Positions 1 to 7,804 of a stretch of DNA of 64,000 bases are shown here, piece by piece (within the stretch, counting starts at the first letter, position 1; each line of letters begins with the position of its first letter). The stretch comes from an uncultured Opitutaceae bacterium (lineage in GTDB: Bacteria > Verrucomicrobiota > Verrucomicrobiia > Opitutales > Opitutaceae): the NCBI GenBank assembly GCA_903929355.1, contig CAIYUN010000003.1:1-64000 (forward strand), given 5' to 3'. A program made the translations under genes and the position numbers. The notes beneath the pieces were generated by a model, which had not been told where the DNA came from, ran no database searches, and saw nothing but the letters and a program-made list of their open reading frames with translations.

Positions 1-35
1 AAACAGCACTGCGAATTTGTGGCCCTGTTGTCCGG

Positions 36-85
36 GGGGTGCCCACACCCCGCATTGGGTGTGGCGCGCGGGGTGTGGGCACCCC
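36..85. repeat. GC-rich palindromic repeat (18-bp stem)
   Basis: A perfect 18-bp inverted repeat has arms at 36-53 and 68-85 around a 14-nt loop. It lies just past the 3' end of the minus-strand methyltransferase gene. The same core (GTAGGCGGGGTGCCC and its complement) recurs at 11583-11609 and 21071-21094, so it is a dispersed element rather than a one-off terminator. It has no T-tract but could still stop or protect the transcript. Confidence 0.7.
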
Positions 86-87
86 GC

Positions 88-1092
88 CTACAGGTTGAAT
101 CCGCCAAGTGTGCGCCGTGCGTGCAGCACCTGGAACTTCTGCCCCATCTGAGCCGGATGCAGTAACTGCATCAGGGCGCGTTTGCGCGGGCTGAGTGGAT
201 GGGTCTCGGCGGCCAGCGTCTGCTCCAGCCAGCCAGCCGCGTGTTTCACAAAAAATGCCTCCTGCGACTCGACCAGCGGCGCGGCAAATCCGCCCCCGGC
301 CAGGGCGGACACCAACCAGTCCCAGCACACATGTCCGGTCAGGTCCTGCGCGCCGGGCCGGGCCAGCAGATCGTTGGACTGGGTGTGCCGGTGGTAGGCG
401 CGCACCGTGCCGGCCGGGGTCGCGGTGGCCAGCACCTCCCAGGATTTGCCATAATCGCAGGCCACGAACAGGCCGTGCCAGGGCTGAGCGGCTAGGGCCA
501 CGGCCAAGTCCACGGCGGCGCGGGGGGCGTCAAACCCATAGCCCTCGGGCGCGTCATCCGGCAGCCATGGGGCGACAACCGGTTCCAACTCCACTTTCGC
601 CAGCGCCGCTCCCGCCAGCCTGACCCCAAGTTCACGCCATTCGCGGCCGCGCCGCACGAACCGTCGCAGCGGCTGCGCGTCGAACAGTTCGTTGGAGAAC
701 ACCACACAGGCTCCCGTCAATTCCGGCAATGCGCCCAGGCGGACCACCCGGGCCCGGGCAAACGGATGCGCCACCCCGGCCAGCACCCCCGCGTCGTCCT
801 CCGCCCCAATTTCCACGAACTCATAGCCCGCCGCCGCGGCCGCGCCGCCGAGCAGGTCGGTGCACGCGGCCACCACCGCCTCCCCAAACACGGGCCCCGT
901 GGTGGTCGAGGTGAAAAAGTCGGTGCCCGGGGTCCGGCCCACGCGCGGCCGGCCGCCGCAGTAATACCCCACGGCAGGATCATAGAGCGCGAGCGCCATA
1001 TACCCGGCAAAGGTCATCGTTCCGCCCGCCCCGGTCAGGGCGCGGAACCGCTCGATGAAATCCGGCGGAGGGTGGAGGGTGGACGTTGTCAT
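88..1092 (-). CDS. MidA/NDUFAF7-like class I SAM-dependent methyltransferase (COG1565)
   Basis: This 334-residue protein belongs to the MidA/NDUFAF7 (DUF185) family, whose mitochondrial member methylates an arginine of a complex I subunit. The N-terminus shows the family pattern MTFAGYMALALYDPAVGYY followed by DFFTS and a conserved PVFGE. The central VEIGAEDDAGVLAG resembles the SAM-binding region, and FSNELFDAQPLRRF matches the conserved SNELlDAlPv segment. The length is close to the usual 350-390. The start ATG is 33 bp from the divergent protease start, so both promoters share a very short region. The substrate cannot be told from sequence. The family call is firm. Confidence 0.85.
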   Translation of the reverse strand: MTTSTLHPPPDFIERFRALTGAGGTMTFAGYMALALYDPAVGYYCGGRPRVGRTPGTDFFTSTTTGPVFGEAVVAACTDLLGGAAAAAGYEFVEIGAEDDAGVLAGVAHPFARARVVRLGALPELTGACVVFSNELFDAQPLRRFVRRGREWRELGVRLAGAALAKVELEPVVAPWLPDDAPEGYGFDAPRAAVDLAVALAAQPWHGLFVACDYGKSWEVLATATPAGTVRAYHRHTQSNDLLARPGAQDLTGHVCWDWLVSALAGGGFAAPLVESQEAFFVKHAAGWLEQTLAAETHPLSPRKRALMQLLHPAQMGQKFQVLHARRTLGGFNL

Positions 1093-1125
1093 TTACAAAG
1101 TCCACCGCATGGCACAGTCTGCGCC

Positions 1126-2412
1126 ATGCTCAAACGCATTTTTACGATCGCCCTCGGGGTGATGGCCGGCGTGGCCCTCTCCGTGGGCGCGGCGCACTTT
1201 GCCTCGCTCTGGGGCTGGCTGCCCGGCAGCGAGCTGGACCGTTCGTCCGGCGCCATCCGGGATGTGCTCAAGCTCGTGAATGAGAACTACGTCGCGGCCC
1301 AGCCGGCGGAGCTGCCCAAGCTCACCCGCGCCGCCCTCGACGGCATGATCAACACCCTGGACCCTCATTCCGCCTACATGGACCCCGCTGAGCGAAAGGC
1401 GCTCGAGGAGGACATCAGCAGCGAGTTCGGCGGCATCGGCGTGCAGGTGGAGCTGGTGCGGGATCGCATCGTGGTGGTCACGCCCGTCGCCGGTTCGCCC
1501 GGCGAGCGCGCGGGCATCCAGCGCGGCGACGAGATCACCGGCATCGACGGGGAGAAGCTTCCCCACCCATCGATGGAGGACATTGTCACCCATCTGCGGG
1601 GCAAACCCGGCACCAAGGTCACGGTCGGCCTCATGCGCCCGTCCACTGGGAAGGAGCTGTCCCTCACCCTTACGCGGGAAAGCATCCGGGTGGAAAGCGT
1701 GCGAGACGCGCACCTCCTGGCCGACGGCATCGGCTATGTCCAGCTCACCGAGTTTGGCGAGCACACTGCGGATGAGTTTGCCACCGCGGTGAAGCAGCTC
1801 CGGGCGCGGGGCCTGCGCGCGCTCGTCATCGATCTGCGCAACAATCCCGGGGGCCTGCTTGATTCCGTCGTGGCTGTCGCTAGCAACTTTTTCAACAAGC
1901 GGGAGCTCGTCGTTTACACGCAGGGCCGCGACCCGAAGGACCGCGAGGACTACCTCGCCGACCCGGCCGGCGCGCCACTCACCATCCCTCTCGCCGTCCT
2001 CATCAACGCCGGCAGCGCCAGCGCCGCCGAGATCCTGACTGGCGCGCTCAAGGACACCCACCGGGCGGTCATCGTGGGCGAGCGATCGTTCGGGAAGGGA
2101 TCGGTGCAGTCGATCTTCGACCTCGACAACGGCGGCGGCCTGCGGCTCACCATCGCGCGCTACTACACCCCGGGTGGCGAGGTCATTCATGAGCATGGGG
2201 TTTCCCCCGATGTGGAGGTCGTCGCCACGCCGGAGGAGGACCGGAGCCTGATGCTGCAGCGCGCCCGGTCCGATCTGACCGACCCGCGGACGTTCAAGGT
2301 CCGGTTCGGCGTGGACCTGGTCCCTGACCGTCAGCTCGACGCCGCCACCGCAGTCCTCCGCGCCGATCTGCTCCTCCACGGTCGCGAAACGGCAGTGGCC
2401 GCAAAACCATGA
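1126..2412 (+). CDS. Carboxyl-terminal processing protease (peptidase S41, CtpA/Prc type)
   Basis: This is a 428-residue S41 serine protease that trims C-termini of periplasmic or envelope proteins. A hydrophobic N-terminal segment (about residues 5-28) is a signal or anchor. A PDZ domain follows (about 100-185, with FGGIGVQVEL and AGIQRGDEI), then the peptidase fold. The catalytic Ser-Lys pair is S299 in NAGSASAAEI and K324 in SFGKGSVQ; their spacing of 25 matches the family. RNNPGGLLD is the conserved strand-turn. I chose the ATG at 1126 because the signal segment begins there; the open frame extends further upstream without homology. It is divergent from the methyltransferase. Confidence 0.93.
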   Translation: MLKRIFTIALGVMAGVALSVGAAHFASLWGWLPGSELDRSSGAIRDVLKLVNENYVAAQPAELPKLTRAALDGMINTLDPHSAYMDPAERKALEEDISSEFGGIGVQVELVRDRIVVVTPVAGSPGERAGIQRGDEITGIDGEKLPHPSMEDIVTHLRGKPGTKVTVGLMRPSTGKELSLTLTRESIRVESVRDAHLLADGIGYVQLTEFGEHTADEFATAVKQLRARGLRALVIDLRNNPGGLLDSVVAVASNFFNKRELVVYTQGRDPKDREDYLADPAGAPLTIPLAVLINAGSASAAEILTGALKDTHRAVIVGERSFGKGSVQSIFDLDNGGGLRLTIARYYTPGGEVIHEHGVSPDVEVVATPEEDRSLMLQRARSDLTDPRTFKVRFGVDLVPDRQLDAATAVLRADLLLHGRETAVAAKP

Positions 2413-2436
2413 ACCCAATGCAACCAAACAACGGAA

Positions 2437-2600
2437 GGGGACACAGAGGGGGTACAGAGGGCAAACACAGAGGTCACGAAGCGAGCCACTTAACTCTTAT
2501 CTTTGCGGGTTCTGCCAATTCCCCGTGGTGACGCCAGAATCCTCTGCCTGTTCGAGGTTTTCTTCTGTGAACTCGGCTCTTGTCTCTGTGGTCTGTGACC
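2437..2600. repeat. CACAGAG-rich dispersed repeat region
   Basis: The 208-bp gap between the protease and tsaD holds repeated CACAGAG/GTACAGAGG units on the left (2437-2474). Inverted CTCTGTGG/CTTCTGTG units lie on the right (2561-2600). This looks like an imperfect inverted-repeat element of low coding potential. No gene is visible in the gap. The tsaD promoter must lie in or next to it. Confidence 0.5.
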
Positions 2601-2620
2601 AAATCCGATCAGGGTTTAAA

Positions 2621-3649
2621 ATGATTCTCGCGCTTGAAACCTCCTGTGATGAGACCGCGGTCGCGCTCTTCGACCCCGCGCGCGGGCTCGCCGGCGAATG
2701 GACCCACACCCAGGTCGCCCTCCATGCGCGGCATGGCGGGGTCGTGCCCGACCTCGCGACCCGGGAGCATCTGCGCCATCTTGGGCCGCTGCTGGAGCGC
2801 GCCCGCGCCACCCCGGGGTTTGGGGCAGTCAGCCGCGTCGCGATCACCCGGGGCCCCGGCCTTGCCGGCTGTCTCGCGCTGGGGCTCGCCGGGGCCAAGG
2901 CGCTGGCGCTGGCCCTCGGGGTCCCCTTGGCCGGCGTCAATCACCTGCGTGGCCATGCCTTCTCCCCCTTTCTCCCGCTGCATGCGGCGGGACCGGCCGA
3001 TTTTTCCGCCCGCCTCGCCGCGTTGCTGCCCCACCTGGGGCTGCTGGTATCCGGCGGCAACACCCTGCTCTTCTCCCTGGACGGGAGGCTGTGCCTCCGG
3101 GTGCTGGCCACGACCCGGGACGACGCCGCAGGTGAGGCCCTCGACAAGGGGGCGAAGCTGCTTGGGCTGGGTTATCCCGGCGGCCCGCAGGTGGAACAGC
3201 TCGCGATGGCGGGACGGCCCGACGCCTATGGTTTTCCCCGCGGCCTCGGCCCAAGGGCCGCGTTGGATTTCAGCTTTTCAGGCCTCAAGACCAGCCTGCG
3301 CTACCAGTTGGAAAAGATGTCCCCGGCGGAAATCGCCCTGCGCAAGTCGGACCTTTGCGCCAGTTATCAGCAGGCCGTGATCGATGCACTCAGCCGCAAA
3401 ACCGGGTTCGCCTTGGACCGGGAGCCCTACCGCAGCCTTGGTCTTTCGGGTGGGGTCGCCAACAACAGCCGGTTGCGGGCCGAACTGGCGAAGGTCGCAC
3501 GCGCCGCCCGGGTCACGCTGTTGGCCGCCGAGCCCCGCCACACCGGCGACAACGCCGCGATGGTCGCTTTCGCCGCCTGGGCCGACCCTGCCGTGGGGTC
3601 ATCCCCGCTGGGGGAGCTCCGGATTGAGCCTGGTTTGGCGCTGGCGTGA
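2621..3649 (+). CDS. tsaD: tRNA N6-adenosine threonylcarbamoyltransferase TsaD
   Basis: TsaD transfers threonylcarbamoyl from TC-AMP to A37 of ANN-decoding tRNAs, working with TsaB and TsaE. The 342-residue protein opens with the family signature MILALETSCDETAVAL. The metal-binding HLRGH (H108, H112) is present, as are LLVSGGNT, the DDAAGEALDK loop, and the C-terminal SGGVANNSRLR. The ATG at 2621 starts exactly at the family N-terminus; a reading frame further upstream has no homology. Length is normal (335-345). It is a standalone gene downstream of a repeat-containing gap. Confidence 0.97.
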   Translation: MILALETSCDETAVALFDPARGLAGEWTHTQVALHARHGGVVPDLATREHLRHLGPLLERARATPGFGAVSRVAITRGPGLAGCLALGLAGAKALALALGVPLAGVNHLRGHAFSPFLPLHAAGPADFSARLAALLPHLGLLVSGGNTLLFSLDGRLCLRVLATTRDDAAGEALDKGAKLLGLGYPGGPQVEQLAMAGRPDAYGFPRGLGPRAALDFSFSGLKTSLRYQLEKMSPAEIALRKSDLCASYQQAVIDALSRKTGFALDREPYRSLGLSGGVANNSRLRAELAKVARAARVTLLAAEPRHTGDNAAMVAFAAWADPAVGSSPLGELRIEPGLALA

Positions 3650-3715
3650 AGCGTGGGGCCATGGTGCGAAGCGGGGAAATCTTGCTAGCATCGGAGTTCA
3701 ATCCAATGTCCCCGC

Positions 3716-4072
3716 ATGCGGGTGTCGTTCATCACCATCCATGCCTTGATCCAAGTCCTGTTGTTGGTCGCCAACTTAGTCATCGTGGGCGGAATCGTGC
3801 ATATTTTCGGAGAACTTCTTGGTGACCCGAGTTTCCCACCCGAGCACGTTTTGCCCGGCCTGATGGCGTGGTATCATCAAAACGGAGCTTTTCTGCTTGG
3901 CCTGCCCTTCCTCTGGGCACTGGCTGCGGTGGGCTGCAAACAAGCCTCAATCCGCCCTATCATGTCCACGATTGTTCTCGGACTCGGGGTTTGTCTGACA
4001 ATCGCTTTGGCGCTCATGACCGTGTATTTCATCCTGCATTTTCCTCCTGGAAGGTCAGGGCCGTTACGGTAA
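3716..4072 (+). CDS. Small integral membrane protein of unknown function
   Basis: This 118-residue ORF has three likely membrane segments: about residues 8-32, 58-75 and 80-108. A short loop containing FPPEHVLPGLMAWYHQNG lies between the first two. I do not recognise the family. It follows tsaD by 66 bp and precedes the convergent tRNA-Tyr gene. A T-tailed hairpin at 4242-4293 on the same strand could end its transcript. The continuous hydrophobic pattern and good start position support a real gene. Confidence 0.6.
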   Translation: MRVSFITIHALIQVLLLVANLVIVGGIVHIFGELLGDPSFPPEHVLPGLMAWYHQNGAFLLGLPFLWALAAVGCKQASIRPIMSTIVLGLGVCLTIALALMTVYFILHFPPGRSGPLR

Positions 4073-4103
4073 TTCAGTAAAGTACGGCTGGGCGGGTGGC
4101 CCC

Positions 4104-4124
4104 GCCTTCGCTGAAGCTACGGCG
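4104..4124. repeat. Variant of the CCTTCGCnnAGGCTnCGG dispersed repeat
   Basis: GCCTTCGCTGAAGCTACGGC is a diverged copy of the palindromic unit found at 22716-22742 (inside ispH) and 40376-40400. It lies between the small membrane protein gene and the tRNA-Tyr hairpin. Confidence 0.5.
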
Positions 4125-4129
4125 CGGCA

Positions 4130-4156
4130 TTCTTCTTTCCGGGGTGGAAAGAAGAA
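4130..4156 (-). terminator. Perfect hairpin abutting the tRNA-Tyr 3' end
   Basis: An 11-bp perfect inverted repeat (arms 4130-4140 and 4146-4156, loop 4141-4145) begins at the base next to the tRNA 3' end. It could mark the end of the tRNA transcript or a processing site. It has no U-tract, so intrinsic termination is uncertain. Confidence 0.4.
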
Positions 4157-4239
4157 TGGTAGGACCTGGATTCGAACCAGGGAAGGCGTAAGCCAGGAGA
4201 TTTACAGTCTCCCCTCGTTGGCCACTTGAGTATCCTACC
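4157..4239 (-). tRNA. tRNA-Tyr (anticodon GTA)
   Basis: The reverse strand folds as a class II tRNA. The 7-bp acceptor stem is GGTAGGA with TCCTACC. The anticodon loop CTGTAAA carries GTA (4203-4205). A long variable arm is present, and the T-arm reads CCTGG-TTCGAAT-CCAGG. The 3' CCA is not encoded; the gene ends at discriminator A. A long variable arm with GTA identifies tyrosine. Confidence 0.95.
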
Positions 4240-4241
4240 GA

Positions 4242-4293
4242 TTGCCGAAGGTTTAAAATCGGGAGCCCGTCCCGTTTCGGCAAGGTTTTTTTT
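4242..4293 (+). terminator. Rho-independent terminator candidate
   Basis: The arms TTGCCGAA (4242-4249) and TTCGGCAA (4276-4283) enclose an inner CGGGA/TCCCG hairpin. They are followed by GG and a run of eight or more T. This fits an intrinsic terminator on the plus strand, perhaps for the small membrane protein gene. The same region must also hold the tRNA-Tyr promoter on the other strand. Confidence 0.5.
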
Positions 4294-4357
4294 CGTCCGG
4301 CGGTAATTCCGGTCCGGTGGGCTTGCCTCACGTCCGGCGGCCCTCACCTTGGGCGGG

Positions 4358-5788
4358 ATGCATTGGCCCGACATCATTGTGGAGAACCTTGGTCCTCATC
4401 TGCTCACGGTGGGCGGGTTTCTGCTCGCGGTGTTTTTACTTGCGCGCGTGCTCTCGGAGCGGCGCGCCCCGGCCAACACCTTCGCCTGGTTGCTGCTGAT
4501 CGTGCTCGTGCCCTATGTCGGAGTACCGTTGTACCTGATTTTTGGCGGGCGCAAGCTCCGCCGGCTGCTCGCGCGCAAGTCGCGCCTGCTCCCCACGTTG
4601 CCCGGCCCGGTGGTCAGTCCGGCGGCCTGTGCGAACTCGCCGGTCGCCCACACCATCGTCTCGGCCGGGGCGGCCCCGCCGGTCGCCGGCAACTCCGTGC
4701 GGCTGCTGACCACCGGCGAGGACACCTTCGCCGCGCTGGAGGCGCAAATCCGCGGAGCCCGGCACACCATCCATATCATGACCTTCATCCTCGGGCGTGA
4801 TGACACCGGCCGCCGGCTGGTGGCGCTGCTTGCCGAACGGGCCCGCGAGGGGGTGAAAGTGCGCCTGCTGCTTGACGCGGTGGGATGCCTGTTCTCCAGC
4901 CACGGCTTCACGCAGCCCCTGCGGGCGGCGGGCGGTGAGGTCGGCCGGTTCATGCCGGTGCTCCTGTTCACCTCGCGCGGCTCCGCCAATCTCCGCCTCC
5001 ACCGTAAAATTGCCGTCTTCGACCACCGCACCGCGATCGTCGGCGGCCACAATCTCGCGCGCGAATACATGGGGCCGGAACCCTTTGCCCGTCGTTTCCA
5101 GGACTTTGGCGCGGTCATCGAGGGACCGGCCGCCGCGCTGCTCAACGAAGTGTTCATCGCCGACTGGTGCTTTGTGACCAACCAGGACCCCGCCCGGTTG
5201 CAGGCGGATACCCCCCCCCTCGTCGTGGAGTTGCGCGGACCGAGCGAGCTCCAAGTAGTCGCCAGCGGACCGGACGTGCCCGGCGATCCCCTGTACGAGG
5301 GTGTCGTCGCGATGATCCAGGAGGCCGAGCAAAGCGTCTGGATCGTGACGCCCTATTTCCTCCCGGACGAAGTGCTGCTGCGGTCGCTCATCGTGAAAGC
5401 TAGGGCCGGGCGCGACGTGACGATCATCGTGCCCGCCCGCTCCAACCACCCCATCACCGACCTCGCCCGCCGCGACGCCCTGCGCCAGTTGCGCCGGGCG
5501 GGAGCCCGGGTGCTGCTGTTCGGCCCGGGCATGATGCACAGCAAGGGGATCATGGTGGACGGTCGGGTGGGCCTGCTGGGATCGGCCAATTTTGACCCGC
5601 GCAGCCTGTTCGTGAATTTTGAGATCGGCGTTTTTCTCCATTCCCCCGCCGATGTGGCGGCGATGAGGGTCTGGGCGGAGGGGCTGGCACGGCACAGCCG
5701 CGAGCCAGGTCCGGCACGAAACAGCCGGTTCCAACCACTCATCAACCTGGCTGAGGAGATCAGCCGCCTGTTCGCGCCGTTTTTGTGA
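4358..5788 (+). CDS. cls: Cardiolipin synthase (phospholipase D superfamily)
   Basis: This 476-residue membrane enzyme condenses two phosphatidylglycerol molecules into cardiolipin plus glycerol. Two N-terminal membrane helices (about residues 10-30 and 42-62, the PLDc_N region) are followed by two PLD domains. Both HxKxxxxD motifs are intact: HRKIAVFD with a downstream GGHN, and HSKGIMVD with a downstream GSANFDPRS. Length and order match bacterial Cls (about 480). The ATG at 4358 is preferred over an in-frame TTG three codons upstream. It is probably monocistronic, with 123 bp before the next gene. Confidence 0.93.
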   Translation: MHWPDIIVENLGPHLLTVGGFLLAVFLLARVLSERRAPANTFAWLLLIVLVPYVGVPLYLIFGGRKLRRLLARKSRLLPTLPGPVVSPAACANSPVAHTIVSAGAAPPVAGNSVRLLTTGEDTFAALEAQIRGARHTIHIMTFILGRDDTGRRLVALLAERAREGVKVRLLLDAVGCLFSSHGFTQPLRAAGGEVGRFMPVLLFTSRGSANLRLHRKIAVFDHRTAIVGGHNLAREYMGPEPFARRFQDFGAVIEGPAAALLNEVFIADWCFVTNQDPARLQADTPPLVVELRGPSELQVVASGPDVPGDPLYEGVVAMIQEAEQSVWIVTPYFLPDEVLLRSLIVKARAGRDVTIIVPARSNHPITDLARRDALRQLRRAGARVLLFGPGMMHSKGIMVDGRVGLLGSANFDPRSLFVNFEIGVFLHSPADVAAMRVWAEGLARHSREPGPARNSRFQPLINLAEEISRLFAPFL

Positions 5789-5911
5789 AATCGAAGGAAC
5801 GGTTGAGAGTGGGCCGAGAGAACTGCGGCGTGGTCACCGCGGCTCACCCCGGCAGAATGACTTTGGGGTTGTTTATTTCGGGGGGCTGGGTGTGTTTCAC
5901 CAACCAAGCTG

Positions 5912-6721
5912 ATGTTTTATTTTCTGAACAAATACCGCCATGCCTTTCTGGTTGGGCTGCAGGGCAACCTGGTCTATCGCTGGAACTTTGCGGCGCGCGG
6001 CCTATTTTCCCTGTTTCATCTGACGGCGATTTTTATCCTCTGGGGCGCCGCCTTTCAGGGCACGCCGACCATCGGCGGGTTCGGCCTCGGGGCGACCATG
6101 ACCTACTTTATCGCGCTGCTCGTGCTCCAGTTTTTCATCAGCGCGTTCAACGAGGACTACCAGATCAGCGAGGACATTCGCAACGGTCTCATCAACCAGT
6201 TCCTGCTGAAACCGATCAATTACTTCGGCTACCGGCTGAGCGTCTTTGCCGCAGCGCGTTTGGTGTCGGGCGCATTGGTGCTGATACCGTTGGCGGTGGC
6301 GCTGCCCTTCCTGCACTCGTATCTCACCTGGCCGCACGAGGGCTGGCGGCTGGCCCTGGGATTCCCGGCGGTGGTGTTGTCGGCGCTGGTGCAGTTCAGC
6401 ATCGCCTATTGTTTTGGGCTGCTCACCTTCTGGCTGCTGGAAATCCAGGGCTTCGTCATCCTCTCGATGGCGGTGGAGGCGGTGCTGGGTGGGCAGATGT
6501 TTCCGCTGGACCTGCTGCCGGCGCCGGTGTTTCACGCCGTGAAATACCTGCCGTTCTACTACCAGATGTATTTTCCCGCCGCGATTTTCACCGGACGCAT
6601 CGACCTGGCCGACACGGAGAGCGGTCTCTGCTTGGAACTGGCCTGGGTGCTCGGGCTGCTCGCGCTCACGGAGTTGCTCTGGCGGCGGGGACTGCGCCGC
6701 CACACCGCCGTCGGCGGCTGA
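5912..6721 (+). CDS. ABC-2 type transporter permease, first of a pair
   Basis: This 269-residue integral membrane protein has about six hydrophobic segments. It is of the ABC-2 permease class (COG3694/COG4587-like) that exports hydrophobic or polymeric substrates. The motif EDIRNGLINQFLLKPINY after the second helix is typical of these permeases (the usual form is eeIr.G.l...LlrPv). The second permease follows 79 bp downstream, and the two probably form a heterodimer. The ATP-binding subunit that normally sits beside such pairs is absent here. Substrate unknown. Confidence 0.8.
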   Translation: MFYFLNKYRHAFLVGLQGNLVYRWNFAARGLFSLFHLTAIFILWGAAFQGTPTIGGFGLGATMTYFIALLVLQFFISAFNEDYQISEDIRNGLINQFLLKPINYFGYRLSVFAAARLVSGALVLIPLAVALPFLHSYLTWPHEGWRLALGFPAVVLSALVQFSIAYCFGLLTFWLLEIQGFVILSMAVEAVLGGQMFPLDLLPAPVFHAVKYLPFYYQMYFPAAIFTGRIDLADTESGLCLELAWVLGLLALTELLWRRGLRRHTAVGG

Positions 6722-6766
6722 GGGTCGGCTTGGAGGGAGTTGCCCTGTGCCGCGCATCCAGTTTCC

Positions 6767-6794
6767 ATTCCGCACTCCGCATTTCGCACTCCGC
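6767..6794. repeat. Tandem 14-bp repeat before the second permease
   Basis: Two copies of ATTCCGCACTCCGC (the second with one change) lie head to tail, ending six bases before the ATG of the next gene. They therefore form its untranslated leader. An in-frame upstream start would place the repeat in the protein, but those residues have no family match. Confidence 0.6.
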
Positions 6795-6800
6795 AATCTC

Positions 6801-7586
6801 ATGAACTACGCCCGCATTTGGCTCGCCAGCGCCCGCTACTCCATCACCCGGACGCTCATGTTTCGCGGCGACTTCGCGGTGTGGTCGCTCGTCGAGTTGT
6901 TCTGGATGACGACCAACCTGGTCACCATCACGGTCATTTACGACCACACCAGCGGGATCGCGAACTGGAGCAAATACGAGATGATCCTGCTCGTGGGCAC
7001 GGCGATGCTCATCCAGCGGTTTCTCATGGGCTTCTTCTGGAGCAGCATCTTTGAGATGGGCCGCAATGTCCGCAGCGGCAATTTCGACTTTTTCCTGGCC
7101 CAGCCGGGCAACGTCATGTTCATGGCCACCACCCGGAAGATCGACCCCGACGGCTTCGTGAACTCGCTCGTGGCGCTTGCGGTGGTGGTCTATGCGGCGC
7201 ACCGGCTGCACCTGCACCCGGGGGTGGGCGACTGCCTGCTCTACGCGCTGATGGTGGGGTGCGGCCTGGTCATCCACTACAGCGTCCTCGTGCTGTCGGT
7301 GTCGATGGTGTTTTGGATCACCAACGCCCAGGGCGTGGAGGGCGGCTATTTCACCCTCACGGAGTTTTCCCGGCTGCCCAAGCAGGCGTTTGGCCTGGTC
7401 ACCGGCCTGATTTTTGTCTGGGGGTTGCCGGCGGTGGTCGTGAGCAATGTGCCCGCAAGCCTTCTGCTCCACGGTTTCGAGCCCCGCTGGGCCGTTTGGC
7501 TCGCCGCCGTGGCGGCGGGATGGTTTGCGCTGGCGGTCTTCGTCTTCCATCGTGGACTGCGTCGCTACACGAGCGCGTCATCGTAA
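6801..7586 (+). CDS. ABC-2 type transporter permease, second of a pair
   Basis: The 261-residue partner of the preceding permease has six predicted membrane segments. It carries the family segment RNVRSGNFDFFLAQPGNVMF, which corresponds to the conserved G.ld.lLlrPv region. The start at 6801 (MNYARIWLASARYS) gives the family N-terminus; an in-frame ATG at 6747 would only add repeat-derived residues. Together the two make the membrane channel of an exporter whose ATPase is elsewhere or lost. Confidence 0.8.
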   Translation: MNYARIWLASARYSITRTLMFRGDFAVWSLVELFWMTTNLVTITVIYDHTSGIANWSKYEMILLVGTAMLIQRFLMGFFWSSIFEMGRNVRSGNFDFFLAQPGNVMFMATTRKIDPDGFVNSLVALAVVVYAAHRLHLHPGVGDCLLYALMVGCGLVIHYSVLVLSVSMVFWITNAQGVEGGYFTLTEFSRLPKQAFGLVTGLIFVWGLPAVVVSNVPASLLLHGFEPRWAVWLAAVAAGWFALAVFVFHRGLRRYTSASS

Positions 7587-7804
7587 TGCCAAAAGTCGGG
7601 ACCTTTGCTATTCACTACCCGAATTCCCTCCCGCTTTTTTCCACCGCTCACCCGACGGATTCGCCCTGCATTTGTGTAAGTGCAAGATGCAATGGGTGGA
7701 ATCTCGATTCCCTGCGACTGACTCTGACCTCTGGTGGCCCCTCCCTGGCGCAACAGGGCGGCCTTGCGAAGCCGGACAAGGTGCGTTTCGCTGCGTCCGC
7801 CGCC

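Noticed and set aside
1093-2427. Long antisense ORFs opposite the protease, exosortase, GH3 and GH29 genes
   Set aside because: They mirror strongly coding GC-rich genes, have Arg/His/Gly-rich low-complexity products and no family signal.
7259-7804. Upstream extension of the exosortase frame
   Set aside because: It overlaps the permease in another frame; exosortase homology and the membrane pattern begin at 7805.
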